A DNA stretch of 64,000 nt from Solirubrobacteraceae bacterium (GCA_017882455.1 JADGPL010000017.1:1-64000), one strand, 5' to 3'. Counted from the stretch's first letter, positions 32,265-41,594 are shown. Notes: generated by a model from the sequence alone, not told the origin. Numbers and translations: made by a program.

Positions 32265-33233
32265 TCAGTCGCCGCTGAGGTTGGGCGGGATCGGCTGGCC
32301 GGCCGGGGGCGGGTCGTCTTTGAGCAGCTGTGGCACCGTCACGAGGTTGAATCCGCGCGCGCGCAGCTTGGTGATGATCGTCGGCAGCGCTGCGATCGTC
32401 TGTGTGCGCACGCCGCCGGCGTCGTGCAGCAGGATGATCGCCCCGGGGTGCGCGCCTTCGAGCGCCCGTTCGACGATCACCGGGACGCCCGGCTGGCGAT
32501 AGTCGTCGGTGTCGACCGACCACAGCACCATCAGCAGGTGCATCGCCTTCAGCTCATGCAGGGTGGTCGCATCGAAGGAGCCGTAGGGGGGGCGGAACAG
32601 CACCGGTCGCGGCCCGTCGAGCAGTTCGATGCGGGCGATCTGTTCGAAGAGCTCTTCGTGCTGGTCGTGAGCGGAGAGGCTGGCCATCATCGGGTGCGAC
32701 TCGGTGTGGTCGCCGATCACGTCCCCGTCGCGGATCTCACGGGCGGTCGAAGCGCCGAAGTAGCGCAGCATCTTGCCGATCACGAAGAAGGTTCCACGCA
32801 CGTGAAAGCGCTCGAGGACGCTCAGCACTTCGGGCGTGTAGGGGCCGGGGCCGTCATCGAAGGTGAGCGCCACGTCGCGGCTCCTGGTGGCACCCTGTCT
32901 GACGAACGGCGTGTACGCCAGCACTGAGGCCACCGCCTTCTCTTCCGCGGCCTGCTCCTGCGCCGGCGTGGGCGGGGGGGCGCCGGGGGCGGGGTGGGTG
33001 CTCGCGCGAGCGCTGGACGGCGACGGCGCGCTACGTCCACGGGAGCCGATGAGCAACGCCGTGATCACCACGATCGCGACGAGCACCACAATGCCGGCCC
33101 CCGCACGGCGCCGACGGACCCGAACACTGTTGGGGCTCTCCGACACGCGCGGGCGCGGCGGGGGGACGATCGGAGAGGCCCGCGGGGTGGGACGCCTCTC
33201 GTCCTCGAAGTCCCAGCTCCAACGGGGGCTCAT
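32265..33233 (-). CDS. Membrane-anchored polysaccharide deacetylase (NodB domain)
   Basis: 322 residues. Proline-rich cytoplasmic tail, TM at about residues 45-63 (IVVLVAIVVITALLIG), Ala/Pro-rich linker, then a complete NodB domain: ALTFDDGPGPYTPEV (catalytic and metal Asp), GDHTESHP (metal His pair), RPPYGSFD (catalytic Arg region), LWSVDTDDYRQPG and ILLHDAGG. It should remove acetyl groups from peptidoglycan or another wall polysaccharide outside the membrane. Unlike the paralogue at 29732-30703 its metal site is intact. It is convergent with fur with no gap. Confidence 0.92.
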   Translation of the reverse strand: MSPRWSWDFEDERRPTPRASPIVPPPRPRVSESPNSVRVRRRRAGAGIVVLVAIVVITALLIGSRGRSAPSPSSARASTHPAPGAPPPTPAQEQAAEEKAVASVLAYTPFVRQGATRSRDVALTFDDGPGPYTPEVLSVLERFHVRGTFFVIGKMLRYFGASTAREIRDGDVIGDHTESHPMMASLSAHDQHEELFEQIARIELLDGPRPVLFRPPYGSFDATTLHELKAMHLLMVLWSVDTDDYRQPGVPVIVERALEGAHPGAIILLHDAGGVRTQTIAALPTIITKLRARGFNLVTVPQLLKDDPPPAGQPIPPNLSGD

Positions 33234-33297
33234 GTCGATAGGTCTGAAGTTTGCGGCATTCGGGGCTCACGGCAACGATACCGAGCGCTGTGGCCAC

Positions 33298-34365
33298 TCA
33301 TTCCAGCGGCGTGACGGGGCCGCGTGCCGCCACCGTCACCTCTGTGCCGACCGGCAGCGCCTGCGCTCCGTGCACCCTGGCGAGCAGCAGATCGGTGGGG
33401 CCGGGATGCTCAGGGCGGATGTGCAGGAGCGCGTCATGGCCGTAGTAGCGGCATTGCTCCACGCGCCCACCGAGACCGGCCGCACTCGTGCCCGCGCCAT
33501 GCGTGTCCTCGCTGCGCACGCGCACCTCGAGCTGCTCGGGGCGGATCATGACCAGTCCGGCGGCGCGCCCGATGGCACCCCGCTCGCCGCGCACGGGCAG
33601 GCGGCCGAGGGCGGTGCGCGCGCTGCCGTCCTCGAAGTCGGCCGCGACGAGGTTGACGGCGCCGAGGAAGCGCGCCAGGCGCTCGTCGCTCGGCTGCTCG
33701 TAGAGATCGGCGGGCGCTCCCTGCTGGACGATCTTGCCGTCTCGCAGCACCGCCACGGTGTCGGCGAGCGACAGGGCCTCCTCCTGGTCGTGGGTGACCA
33801 GCACCGTGGTGACCCCCTGCCCACGCAGCAGCTCGTGCACCTCCTCGCGCACGCGGCTGCGCAGCGAGGCATCCAGCGAGGAGAACGGCTCGTCGAGCAA
33901 CAGCGCATCGGGTCGCGGCGCGAGGGCGCGGGCGAGCGCCACGCGCTGCTGCTCGCCGCCGGAGAGCTCGTTGGGCATCCGCGTGGCCAGCGGCGCGATC
34001 CCGACCATCTCGAGCAGCCTTGCGACCTGCTTGCCGCGGCGCTCGGAGCGGGTGAGCGCAAAGCCGACGTTGTCCTGCACGCTCAGGTGCGGGAACAGCG
34101 CGCCCTCCTGTGGCACGTAGCCGATGCGACGCCGCTCGGGTGCCAGGAAGGTGGCGCCGTCGTCCAATGTCCGGCCCGCCAGCGAGACGGTTCCGCGCTC
34201 CGCGCGCTCGAAGCCGGCGATGACGCGCAGGAGCGTCGTCTTGCCGCAGCCCGAGAGTCCCAGCACCGCCGTCAACGATCCCGCCGGCACCTCCAGGTCG
34301 AGTCCCTGCAGCACCGGCTGGCCGGCGTAGCCCTTCCAGAGGCCCTTCACCGACAGCAGGCTCAC
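33298..34365 (-). CDS. fbpC: Ferric iron ABC transporter ATPase
   Basis: 355 residues, GTG in a GTGA overlap with the permease. Walker A GLSGCGKTT, Q-loop YVPQEGALFPHLSV, signature LSGGEQQRVALARAL, Walker B ALLLDEPFSSLD and H-loop LVTHDQEE. After residue about 240 follows a TOBE domain (MIRPEQLEVRV ... CRYYGHDALLHI), typical of the FbpC/PotA/CysA group. It powers Fe3+ import with the permease and binding protein directly upstream. The three-gene order is binding protein, permease, ATPase, all in one direction. Confidence 0.92.
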   Translation of the reverse strand: MSLLSVKGLWKGYAGQPVLQGLDLEVPAGSLTAVLGLSGCGKTTLLRVIAGFERAERGTVSLAGRTLDDGATFLAPERRRIGYVPQEGALFPHLSVQDNVGFALTRSERRGKQVARLLEMVGIAPLATRMPNELSGGEQQRVALARALAPRPDALLLDEPFSSLDASLRSRVREEVHELLRGQGVTTVLVTHDQEEALSLADTVAVLRDGKIVQQGAPADLYEQPSDERLARFLGAVNLVAADFEDGSARTALGRLPVRGERGAIGRAAGLVMIRPEQLEVRVRSEDTHGAGTSAAGLGGRVEQCRYYGHDALLHIRPEHPGPTDLLLARVHGAQALPVGTEVTVAARGPVTPLE

Positions 34366-35954
34366 GCCTGAGCTCCCGCGCGGGCGAGCGTGGACATGCG
34401 CCGGCCGAGCACATAGGCGGGTATGGCCGAGATCGCGACCATCAGCCCGGCATAGGGCGCCGCGGCGCCGTATGAGAAGTCCGTCGTATAGGTCCAGAAC
34501 TGGGTTGCCAGGGTGTTCACGCCCGTCGGCCTGAGAAGCAGCGTGGCGGTGAGCTCGGTGGCCGAGGATATGAACACGAGCGCGAAGGCGGCCGCGAGGC
34601 CGGGGGCGATCAGCGGCAGCGTCACGCGCATCCAGACCACGGCGGGGCGGTGGCCGAGGGAGCGTCCCACCTCCTCCAGGCGCGGCGAGCTCTGTCCCAT
34701 GGCCGAGCGGACACCGACCACGGCGAGAGGAAGGAAGAGGATCGCGTAGGCGATGATCAGCTCGAGCGAGCTCTGGTAGAGCGAGAATGCGTAGCGCACC
34801 GAGAAGGAGACCAGGCCGAGGGCGATCACGAGGCCGGGGAGCGCCATCGGCAGGTAGGCGAGGCGCTCTATCAGCAGCGTGAGGCGGTTGCGGTGGCGCA
34901 TTGCCAGAGCGGTCACCGGTACGGCCAGCGCGGTGGCGATCGCGGCCGCGGCGGCGCTGTAGGCGGCCGTGTGCGCGAGCGCGGCGAGGATCGAGGTCGA
35001 GGGGAGCGTGCTCGAGCCGCCGTGGAGCACCCAGTAGACGAGCGAGCCAACGGGTACGCCGAGCGCCAGCGCGCTGAGCGCGCCCAGCGCGAAGAGCACC
35101 ACTGCCGTCCAGCGGCCAAGCGGGACGCGGGCTGCATTTCGCCGAACGCCCGCACCGACGCGGGCCGAGGCCGATCTGCCGCCGAGTGCGAGCTCGCCGG
35201 CGAGCGCCATCACGCTGAGGAGGACCAGCACGAGCGACAGCGTGCAGGCGGCCACGGTGTCGAAGCCGAGCTTGAACTCGGTGAAGATCGCAACGGTGAA
35301 CGTCTGGTACTGGACGATCTCGAACGCCCCGTACTCGGCGAGCAGGCCGAGGGTCACGAGCAGGCAGCCTCCGAGCACCGCGGGCCAGATCTGGCGAAGC
35401 GTGACCCGCCTGAACGTCTGCCACGGGCCGAGCCCCAGGCTGCGCGCGGTCTCCTCCAGGCCGGCGTCCACTTTGCCCAGGGCGGTGCTCGCGGGCAGGT
35501 ACACGAGCGGGTACAGCGACAGCGTCATGATCATGACCGCGGCGAGGTAGCCGTGCAGGCCGGGCTCGAGCGAGACCCAGCCGAAGCCCACCACGAAGTC
35601 GGGGATCCCCAGCGGCAGCACGAGCGCGACCGCCCACAGCCGGCGTGCTGGCAGCGCTGTGCGCTCCACGCACCAGGCCGCGCCGACGCCGAGGATGGCG
35701 CACAGCACCGTGCAGGCGAGCGTCAGGCGCACGCTGTTCCACAGCAGCACAGCCACCGAGTGGCGCAGCAGAAGCCGTTGCACCTCGCTCCAGCCGGACT
35801 GCTGGGCCTGGACGACGAGGAAGACCAGCGGAAGCAGGACCAGCGCCGCGGCCGCGCTCGCGCCGGCGATGCTGACGAGGGGCCAGCGGCGGCGTCCCGA
35901 CCAGGCGCGAGTCCATCTGCTGGGGGCTTGCTCGGCTGCGACGAACATGCTCAT
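34362..35954 (-). CDS. fbpB: Ferric iron ABC transporter permease
   Basis: 530 residues from the ATG at 35954. A fused two-domain binding-protein-dependent permease with about 12 TM helices. Each half carries an EAA-type loop: LEETARSLGLGPWQTFRRVT in the first and LEEVGRSLGHRPAVVWMRVT in the second, which contact the ATPase. This is the FbpB/SfuB type for Fe3+. The start lies 11 bases after the binding protein stop and the end overlaps fbpC, so the three subunits are made together. Confidence 0.92.
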   Translation of the reverse strand: MSMFVAAEQAPSRWTRAWSGRRRWPLVSIAGASAAAALVLLPLVFLVVQAQQSGWSEVQRLLLRHSVAVLLWNSVRLTLACTVLCAILGVGAAWCVERTALPARRLWAVALVLPLGIPDFVVGFGWVSLEPGLHGYLAAVMIMTLSLYPLVYLPASTALGKVDAGLEETARSLGLGPWQTFRRVTLRQIWPAVLGGCLLVTLGLLAEYGAFEIVQYQTFTVAIFTEFKLGFDTVAACTLSLVLVLLSVMALAGELALGGRSASARVGAGVRRNAARVPLGRWTAVVLFALGALSALALGVPVGSLVYWVLHGGSSTLPSTSILAALAHTAAYSAAAAAIATALAVPVTALAMRHRNRLTLLIERLAYLPMALPGLVIALGLVSFSVRYAFSLYQSSLELIIAYAILFLPLAVVGVRSAMGQSSPRLEEVGRSLGHRPAVVWMRVTLPLIAPGLAAAFALVFISSATELTATLLLRPTGVNTLATQFWTYTTDFSYGAAAPYAGLMVAISAIPAYVLGRRMSTLARAGAQA

Positions 35955-35965
35955 CCGCGGCCGCC

Positions 35966-36985
35966 CTACAGCAATCCGAGCTTCTGCTCGAGCGCGAGCG
36001 CCGCGCTGCCGTCGCCGAGCTCGGCGGGTGTCAAGGCGGCCGGGTGCAGCGAGGACAGCGGCACGAGGCCCCTCGCCGGAGTCACGCCCGGCCGCAGCGG
36101 GTACTCGTAGCTGTGACTGTGCGCGAGCGCTTCCTGTCCCTTGCGGCTGACCAGGAAGGCGAGGAAGGCCTGCGCGGCGCTCCGATTGGAGCTCGACCTC
36201 AGCACTGCCGCGCCGGAGAAGTCGAGGAGATCGCCGGCGTCCCCCGAGGCGTAGTAATGCAGCGCCGAGTGCACCCCGCCCGCGCCGAGCTCGTCGCGCA
36301 GCCGATACCAGTAGTAGTGGTTGATCGGCCCGACGGCGCTCTCGCCGTTGTTGACCTGGGTGACCACCGTCTCGTTGTCCGGGTAGATCCGGCCGTTGGC
36401 CTGCATCCCCTCGAGCCAGCGTTCTGCGGTCGCCGTCCCGTCGAGCTTGACGATCGCGCTGAGCAGCGGCTGGAAGTCGGTCTCCGACGGGGCGAAGCCG
36501 ACCTTGCCCTTCCACCTCGGCCCGGCGAGCTCGAGGATCGAGCTGGGCAGTTGGGCGGTCGTGATCTGCCTGGTGTTGTAGACGAGCGTCGAGACCCGGG
36601 CTGAGACGGCCACCCAGTCGCCCTGGGCAGAGTCGTAGCGGCTCGGCACGGCCGCCAGGGTCGCCGCTGCGACGGGTGCGAGCAGACCATGCTCGCGGAG
36701 CGCTTCCAGGACGGGGGTGTTCTCGGTGTAGAAGACGTCTGCTGGCGAGCTCGATCCCTCCTGGAGGATCTGGTTGCCCAGCGTGGCCTCGTCTCCCGAG
36801 CGCACATTGACCTTGACGCCGGTCTGCTTTTCGAACGCCGCCACGAGCAGCGCCGTGGTCTGTTCGTGCTGGCCGTTGTAGAGAGTCAGTTCCCTGCCCG
36901 AATGGGAGGCGCCTCCGCAGCCGCCCGCCAGCAATGCGCCCAGCACCGACAGCAGGCTGAGAAGGGGGACATTGGCGCGCCTCAT
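35966..36985 (-). CDS. fbpA: Ferric iron-binding lipoprotein
   Basis: 339 residues with lipobox LLAGGC (lipid Cys at about residue 23). FbpA/FutA features: LTLYNGQHEQTTALLVAAFE, SPADVFYTENTPVLEAL, and INHYYWYRLRDE at about residues 222-233, holding the adjacent tyrosines that coordinate Fe3+ in this family. It captures ferric iron outside the membrane for FbpBC. A perfect 6-bp inverted repeat lies about 55 bases upstream, between it and the divergent rrf2 gene. Confidence 0.92.
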   Translation of the reverse strand: MRRANVPLLSLLSVLGALLAGGCGGASHSGRELTLYNGQHEQTTALLVAAFEKQTGVKVNVRSGDEATLGNQILQEGSSSPADVFYTENTPVLEALREHGLLAPVAAATLAAVPSRYDSAQGDWVAVSARVSTLVYNTRQITTAQLPSSILELAGPRWKGKVGFAPSETDFQPLLSAIVKLDGTATAERWLEGMQANGRIYPDNETVVTQVNNGESAVGPINHYYWYRLRDELGAGGVHSALHYYASGDAGDLLDFSGAAVLRSSSNRSAAQAFLAFLVSRKGQEALAHSHSYEYPLRPGVTPARGLVPLSSLHPAALTPAELGDGSAALALEQKLGLL

Positions 36986-37038
36986 CTACTAAATCCGATC
37001 TGAGCGGTCGGGATGACAGGGGGGACCGTAGCACAGCG

Positions 37039-37054
37039 GTTAGGGTCGCCTAAC
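37039..37054. promoter_or_regulatory. Inverted-repeat operator between fbpA and rrf2
   Basis: Perfect dyad GTTAGG - GTCG - CCTAAC in the 116-base divergent gap. The arms resemble the half-sites of DtxR/IdeR boxes, but the spacing differs from that consensus. The divergent Rrf2 protein is the other candidate ligand. Confidence 0.5.
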
Positions 37055-37101
37055 TCGGACACCGTGCGCCGGTTCGCCGCCAAATAGGTGAGAATCCCCG
37101 C

Positions 37102-37560
37102 ATGCACGTCACAGCCAAGGCCGACTACGCCGTCCGCGCCGTCATAGAGCTCGCCGGCTCGAGCCAGGAATCGCCCCGCAAGGTCGACGAGGTCGCCCAG
37201 GCGCAGGGCATCCCGGTCTCCTTCCTCGAGAACATCCTGACCCAGCTGCGCTCTTCCGGGATCGTGCGCAGCCAGCGCGGCCCCGAGGGCGGCTACTGGC
37301 TCGCCCAACCGGCCGACGAGGTCAACCTCGCGCACATCATCCGTGCCGTCGAGGGTCCGCTCGTCGGCGTGCGCGGTCAGCGCCCCGAGGAGATCGAGTA
37401 CGTCGGCTCGGCCGAGGCGCTGCAGAACGTGTGGATCGCTCTGCGGGCGAACCTGCGCAAAGTGCTCGAGCACGTGACCGTCGCCGACGTGGCCGCCGGA
37501 AAGCTCCCCAAGGAGATCCTGGCGTTGACGCGCGGCGAGGAAGCCTGGCACACGCGCTGA
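37102..37560 (+). CDS. Rrf2-family transcriptional regulator
   Basis: 152 residues. Rrf2 signature MHVTAKADYAVRAVIELAG, HTH region VDEVAQAQGIPVSFLENILT, wing GIVRSQRGPEGGYWLAQP, and the dimerisation helix near the C-terminus. It contains no cysteine, so it cannot hold an Fe-S cluster like IscR, RirA or NsrR; it is closer in this respect to CymR-type sulfur regulators. It sits between the iron operon (divergent) and the sulfate transport operon (convergent), so control of sulfur assimilation or of fbpA is plausible but unproven. Confidence 0.9.
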   Translation: MHVTAKADYAVRAVIELAGSSQESPRKVDEVAQAQGIPVSFLENILTQLRSSGIVRSQRGPEGGYWLAQPADEVNLAHIIRAVEGPLVGVRGQRPEEIEYVGSAEALQNVWIALRANLRKVLEHVTVADVAAGKLPKEILALTRGEEAWHTR

Positions 37561-37570
37561 GGCGCTGTTC

Positions 37571-37638
37571 GGCCGGTGCATGCACCGGCCGCGAAGCCGC
37601 GCATGCGCGGCTTCGGGTAGGGCCGCATGCGGCCCTAC
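37571..37638. terminator. Three consecutive perfect palindromes between convergent genes
   Basis: Palindromes at 37571-37590 (20 bp), 37592-37615 (24 bp) and 37617-37638 (22 bp), each centred on GCATGC, stand end to end in the gap between rrf2 and cysA. They can act as a bidirectional terminator. The repeated architecture resembles REP/BIME-type elements. Confidence 0.7.
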
Positions 37639-37650
37639 CTCCCGGATCCA

Positions 37651-38607
37651 CTAAGAGGCGAACACGCGCGGGGCGGGCAGGCGCACCGACAGGATCTGAC
37701 CCTGGCTCAGCTCGAGCTGCTGGGCCTCCTCGCGGGTGACCTGGGCCCAGATCTCGCGTCCGTCCGGCAGCTTCAGCTCCACGCGCACCTCGAAGCCGAG
37801 GTGCACGACGCGCTCGACTAGAGCCTCCGTTCCGGTGCCGTCGTCCTCGGCCAGGATCTGGATGTCGTGGGGGCGCACGAACGCGTCCCCGAGCCTGTTG
37901 ACGGGGCCGATGAAGGACATCACGAACTCGTTGGCCGGGCTCTCGTAGAGCTCGCGGGGAGCGCCCGCCTGCTCGATCCGACCCTTGTTCATCACCACGA
38001 TCTGCTCGGCCACTTCCATCGCCTCCTCCTGGTCGTGGGTGACGAAGATGGTCGTGACGTGGATCTCCTCGTGCAGCTTGCGCAGCCATTCGCGCAGCTC
38101 CGCTCGCACCTGTGCGTCGAGCGCTCCGAAGGGCTCGTCGAGCAGCAGCACCCTCGGCTGGACCGCCAGCGCGCGGGCCAGGGCCATGCGCTGAAGCTGT
38201 CCCCCCGAGAGCTGAGATGGGTAGCGCCCGGCGAGGCCGTCGAGGCGCACCAGCGCCAGCAGCTCCTCCACGCGGCCGCGGATCTCCTCCTTGGGGCGCT
38301 TGCGCACGCTCAACCCGAAGGCCACGTTGTCGTGCACGGTCATGTGCTTGAAGGGGGCGTAGTGCTGGAAGACGAAGCCCACGCCGCGGTTGCGCGCGGG
38401 CGAGGCGGTGACGTCCTGCTCGTCGATCACGACCTCGCCGCTGTCCGGCGTCTCGAGGCCCGCGATGATCCGCAGCAGCGTCGACTTGCCGCTGCCGCTC
38501 GGACCGAGCAGCGCGGTCAGCGCCCCGTCGGCGACGGTGATGCTGACGTCCTCGAGCGCCACGAAGTCGCCGAAGCGCTTGCTCACGCCGCGAACCTCGA
38601 TCGCCAT
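37651..38607 (-). CDS. cysA: Sulfate/thiosulfate ABC transporter ATPase
   Basis: 318 residues, ATG in an ATGA overlap with cysW. Walker [10 protein letters not shown], the CysA-typical [18 protein letters not shown]-loop region, signature [15 protein letters not shown], Walker [14 protein letters not shown]-loop FVTHDQEE, and [10 protein letters not shown] before a short TOBE-like C-terminus. Energises sulfate import with CysT and CysW. The gene order (binding protein, T, W, A) matches the classical cys operon. Confidence 0.94.
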   Translation of the reverse strand: MAIEVRGVSKRFGDFVALEDVSITVADGALTALLGPSGSGKSTLLRIIAGLETPDSGEVVIDEQDVTASPARNRGVGFVFQHYAPFKHMTVHDNVAFGLSVRKRPKEEIRGRVEELLALVRLDGLAGRYPSQLSGGQLQRMALARALAVQPRVLLLDEPFGALDAQVRAELREWLRKLHEEIHVTTIFVTHDQEEAMEVAEQIVVMNKGRIEQAGAPRELYESPANEFVMSFIGPVNRLGDAFVRPHDIQILAEDDGTGTEALVERVVHLGFEVRVELKLPDGREIWAQVTREEAQQLELSQGQILSVRLPAPRVFAS

Positions 38608-39515
38608 CAGATCGCCGTCCCGCGGTGGGCGCGTCGTGTCAGGAGGTTCATCGCCAGCAGCGTCGCCAGCGCAAGCAGGGCGAGCACGACCGCGGCAGTG
38701 TAGGCACCGGTGATGTCGAAGTTCTCAAAGCGGTCCTGAACATACAGCGGCAGCGTCTGCGTCTGGCCCTCGATGCGACCCGAGACGATGCTGACGGCGC
38801 CGAACTCCCCGAGCGCGCGGGCGGTCGTGAGGACCACGCCGTAGACGACGCCCCAGCGGATCCCCGGGAGGGTGACGCGCCAGAAGGCCTGCCACGCGCT
38901 CGCGCCGAGCGTCTCGGCGGCCTGCTCGGCGTCGGTGCCCAGCTCGCGCAGCACGGGCATCGTCTCGCGGACCACGAACGGGAGCGAGACCACGGCGGTG
39001 GCGATCACCATCCCGGGAACCGAGAAGATCACCTGGATGCCCTGTTCGGCGAGCCAGTCGCCGAGCCAGCCCGTCTTTCCGTAGACGAGCACGAGCGAGA
39101 GGCCGACCACGACGGGGGATATGGCGAACGGCAGGTCAATCAACAGCCCGAGCGCCGACTTGCCCCAGAAGCGGCCCCGCTCGAGCAGCAGGGCCATGCC
39201 GATGCCGAAGATCGTGTTGAGCGGCACGGCGATCGCCACGATCTCGATCGACAGCCAGAAGGCGTGCTGGGCGTTGGGCGCGCTGACCGCGTTCCACACC
39301 GGGCTCAATCCGTGTTCGAAGGTCCTGTAGAAGATCATCGCCACCGGCGCCAGCAGCAGCAGGGCGAGGTAGCCGAGGGCGATCGCGCGGAAGCCCAGCT
39401 GGCGGCGTCTGGCGGACTTCGCGCGCGCGGCGGCCTCGCTCGCGGGACCGCGCCCGAGCTGGCGCCCGCTGGAGGCGGGGGAGAAGCCCACGACGCCGGC
39501 GGGGTTAGAGGACAT
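38607..39515 (-). CDS. cysW: Sulfate ABC transporter permease CysW
   Basis: 302 residues. A basic N-terminal tail with [13 protein letters not shown], six TM helices starting with [22 protein letters not shown], the [12 protein letters not shown] segment found in CysW, and the EAA loop [23 protein letters not shown]. It overlaps cysT by 11 bases and cysA by the ATGA. Forms the membrane pore with CysT. Confidence 0.93.
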   Translation of the reverse strand: MSSNPAGVVGFSPASSGRQLGRGPASEAAARAKSARRRQLGFRAIALGYLALLLLAPVAMIFYRTFEHGLSPVWNAVSAPNAQHAFWLSIEIVAIAVPLNTIFGIGMALLLERGRFWGKSALGLLIDLPFAISPVVVGLSLVLVYGKTGWLGDWLAEQGIQVIFSVPGMVIATAVVSLPFVVRETMPVLRELGTDAEQAAETLGASAWQAFWRVTLPGIRWGVVYGVVLTTARALGEFGAVSIVSGRIEGQTQTLPLYVQDRFENFDITGAYTAAVVLALLALATLLAMNLLTRRAHRGTAI

Positions 39516-40272
39516 GCCTCGACCTCCGGCGCAGGGCGAAGCCGAGCAACGCCAGCACGAGCAGCGCTGCCAGCAGCAGCACGACCGACACCGCGGCCGC
39601 GGCCGCGAGGTTTTCGTTCTGGATCTGGCCGAAGATGTAGACCGATCCGGCCTCCGTCTTGAACGGCAGGTTGCCCGTGATCAGTACCAGCGAGCCGTAC
39701 TCTCCGATGGCTCTGGCGAAGCTGAGCGCCACTCCGGAGATGATCGCCGGGGCCAGCGTGGGCAGGACGATGCGGCGGAGCACCGTGAGCGGGCCCGCGC
39801 CGAGCGAGGCGGCCGCTTCCTCCATCGCGAGGTCGAGCCCGAGCAGGACCGGCTGAACGGAGCGCACCACGAACGGGAGCGTCACGAACAGCAGCGCCAG
39901 GCCAACGGATGCGCGCGTGAAGGCGACGTCGATGCCGATCGGGCTGTCCTTGCCGTAGAGCGCCAGCAGCACCACCCCGGCGACGATCGTGGGCAGCGCG
40001 AACGGCAGGTCGATCAGCGCGTTGACGATCTTCTTGCCGCGAAACTCGTCGCGCACCAGCACCCACGCCACGAGCGTCCCGAAGACGGCGTTGATCGTGA
40101 CGACGATCGCCGAGACGATCAGGGTCAGCTTGATCGCCGCCACCGCCTCCGGGTTGGAGATCTCCCGCCAGAAGGCGCTCGTGCCGCCGCTGCCCGACTT
40201 CGCCAGCAGCGCCGCCACGGGCAGCAGCACGAGCACCGTCAGGTAGATGCCGAGCATGCCCTTTCCGAGCAC
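39505..40272 (-). CDS. cysT: Sulfate ABC transporter permease CysT (CysU)
   Basis: 255 residues from the GTG at 40272. TM helices with YLTVLVLLPVAALL at the N-terminus, the EAA loop MEEAAASLGAGPLTVLRRIV, and the GEYGSLVLITGN segment characteristic of CysT. In-frame coding upstream of the GTG (Arg/Gly-rich, 20-25 codons back toward the binding protein gene) has no stop and resembles the cytoplasmic tail common in this family, but offers no ATG/GTG/TTG. The start is therefore uncertain. Confidence 0.9.
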   Translation of the reverse strand: MLGKGMLGIYLTVLVLLPVAALLAKSGSGGTSAFWREISNPEAVAAIKLTLIVSAIVVTINAVFGTLVAWVLVRDEFRGKKIVNALIDLPFALPTIVAGVVLLALYGKDSPIGIDVAFTRASVGLALLFVTLPFVVRSVQPVLLGLDLAMEEAAASLGAGPLTVLRRIVLPTLAPAIISGVALSFARAIGEYGSLVLITGNLPFKTEAGSVYIFGQIQNENLAAAAAVSVVLLLAALLVLALLGFALRRRSRHVL

Positions 40273-40345
40273 GCCGCCGCCGCGTGCCCGGATCCGAGAC
40301 CCGCCCGCCGGTGGGCGCTCGCGTCGGAGCGCTACGGCTGCGGGG

Positions 40346-41332
40346 CTATTTGGCAGTGGAGACCCCGAGCGACTGCTCGATCTTCGTCACGATCCCGGTT
40401 TCTGGTTCGAAGAACTGCTTGGTGATCGTCTTCCAGCCGCCGAGCGAGTCGATCGTGAACAGGCCGGTGGGAGTCGGGAACTTGGAGGCTCCGGGCACGC
40501 CCGTGATCACGGGGCGATAGCCCTTTTCCGCCCAGATCTCCTGGGCGGGCGGGGAGAGCAGGTATTCGACGAACTGCTTGCCCGCCGCCGAGCCGCCGAC
40601 GGCGGCGATCGGGTTCTGGATCAGGATCGTGTCCTTGGGGATCACGTATTCGATCGCCGCGCCCTTCTTCTCGTCGGCGATCGCCTCGTCCTCGTAGTCG
40701 ATCAGGGCGTCGCCGCGGCCGGCAAGGAAGGTCTGCAGGGCGTTGCGCGCCGAGCTGTCCTGGCTGACCACGTTGTGGAACAGCGCCTTCAGGTATTCCT
40801 GCGCCTGCGCCGGGGTCTTGCCTTCCTTGAGCTGGGCGCCGTAGGCGGCCATCACGTTCCAGCGGGCGCTGCCCGAGGTGAAGGGGTTGGGGGTGAGCAC
40901 CTGCACGCCGGGCTTGATCAGGTCCGACCAGCCGGTGATGTGCTTGGGGTTGCCCTTGCGCACGATGATCACCGCGACCGAGTTGGTGACGAAGCCGTGC
41001 GTTGCATTCTGGTTCCAGCTGGGGGACACGAGCCCCGCCTTGACCAGCTTTTCGACGTCCGGTTCGAGCGAGAAGTTGACCACGTCGGCGTGCAGGCCGT
41101 TGGCGACCGAGCGGCTCTGTTCACCAGAGGGGCCGTAGGACTGGCTGAAGGAGACCCCTTTGCCGGCCGCGGTCGCCTGGAAGGCCGGGATCAGCTTTTC
41201 GAAGGCGCCCTGGGGCGTGGAGTAGGCGACGAGAGACACGCTCTTGCTGGCGCCTCCGCTGGATGAGCCGCAGGCGGCCAGGCCGAGCGCGGCGATGAGC
41301 GAGAGAGCAAGAACCGGTATGCGTTTGGGCAT
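40346..41332 (-). CDS. sbp: Sulfate-binding lipoprotein
   Basis: 328 residues from the ATG at 41332; a second in-frame ATG lies at 41356. Lipobox LGLAAC, mature N-terminus with Ser-rich linker. Sulfate-binding family features: YSTPQGAFEKLIPAFQAT, QSYGPSGEQSRSVANGL, DVVNFSLEPDVEKLVKAG, KPGVQVLTPNPFTSGSARWN and FVEYLLSPPAQEIWAEKGYR. Delivers sulfate (or thiosulfate) to CysTW. First gene of the minus-strand sulfate operon, divergent from the acyl-CoA dehydrogenase gene. Confidence 0.92.
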   Translation of the reverse strand: MPKRIPVLALSLIAALGLAACGSSSGGASKSVSLVAYSTPQGAFEKLIPAFQATAAGKGVSFSQSYGPSGEQSRSVANGLHADVVNFSLEPDVEKLVKAGLVSPSWNQNATHGFVTNSVAVIIVRKGNPKHITGWSDLIKPGVQVLTPNPFTSGSARWNVMAAYGAQLKEGKTPAQAQEYLKALFHNVVSQDSSARNALQTFLAGRGDALIDYEDEAIADEKKGAAIEYVIPKDTILIQNPIAAVGGSAAGKQFVEYLLSPPAQEIWAEKGYRPVITGVPGASKFPTPTGLFTIDSLGGWKTITKQFFEPETGIVTKIEQSLGVSTAK

Positions 41333-41594
41333 GATCACTTTCTGCGTGGAGAACATGGCGATGGGCCAGAATGTCGGGAAGAGTACCGGAAACTCGACCC
41401 GATTTAGCCAGTATCGTGCGGGGTGGGCGCGGCAGGGCTTCGAGCAAGATGTGTCGACGCTGAGAAACGCATATCGATCAGGGCGCCCGTATTGAGTACC
41501 CTGTCAAGAGTCGGCAGGGGGCTCTGTCAAGGGTTCGGTTGCCGCGCAGCTCCCCGCCTCTCCCGCGTTCCCCCATCAAGGAGATCCCGCCCGA
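41333..41594. other. Divergent intergenic region with a direct repeat
   Basis: 262 bases between sbp and the acyl-CoA dehydrogenase gene. Two copies of CTGTCAAG (41501-41508, 41524-41531), 23 bases apart, may be regulator half-sites. AAGGAG at 41578-41583 serves the downstream gene. Confidence 0.35.

Noticed and set aside
33298..35916. Apparent 872-codon minus-strand protein ending in the FbpC ATPase
   Set aside because: Its first half is an out-of-frame reading of the FbpB gene. The true FbpC start is the GTG at 34365 overlapping the FbpB stop.
37039..37054. DtxR/IdeR box
   Set aside because: The arms look similar, but the spacer between half-sites does not fit the 19-bp IdeR consensus, so it is only called an unassigned operator.
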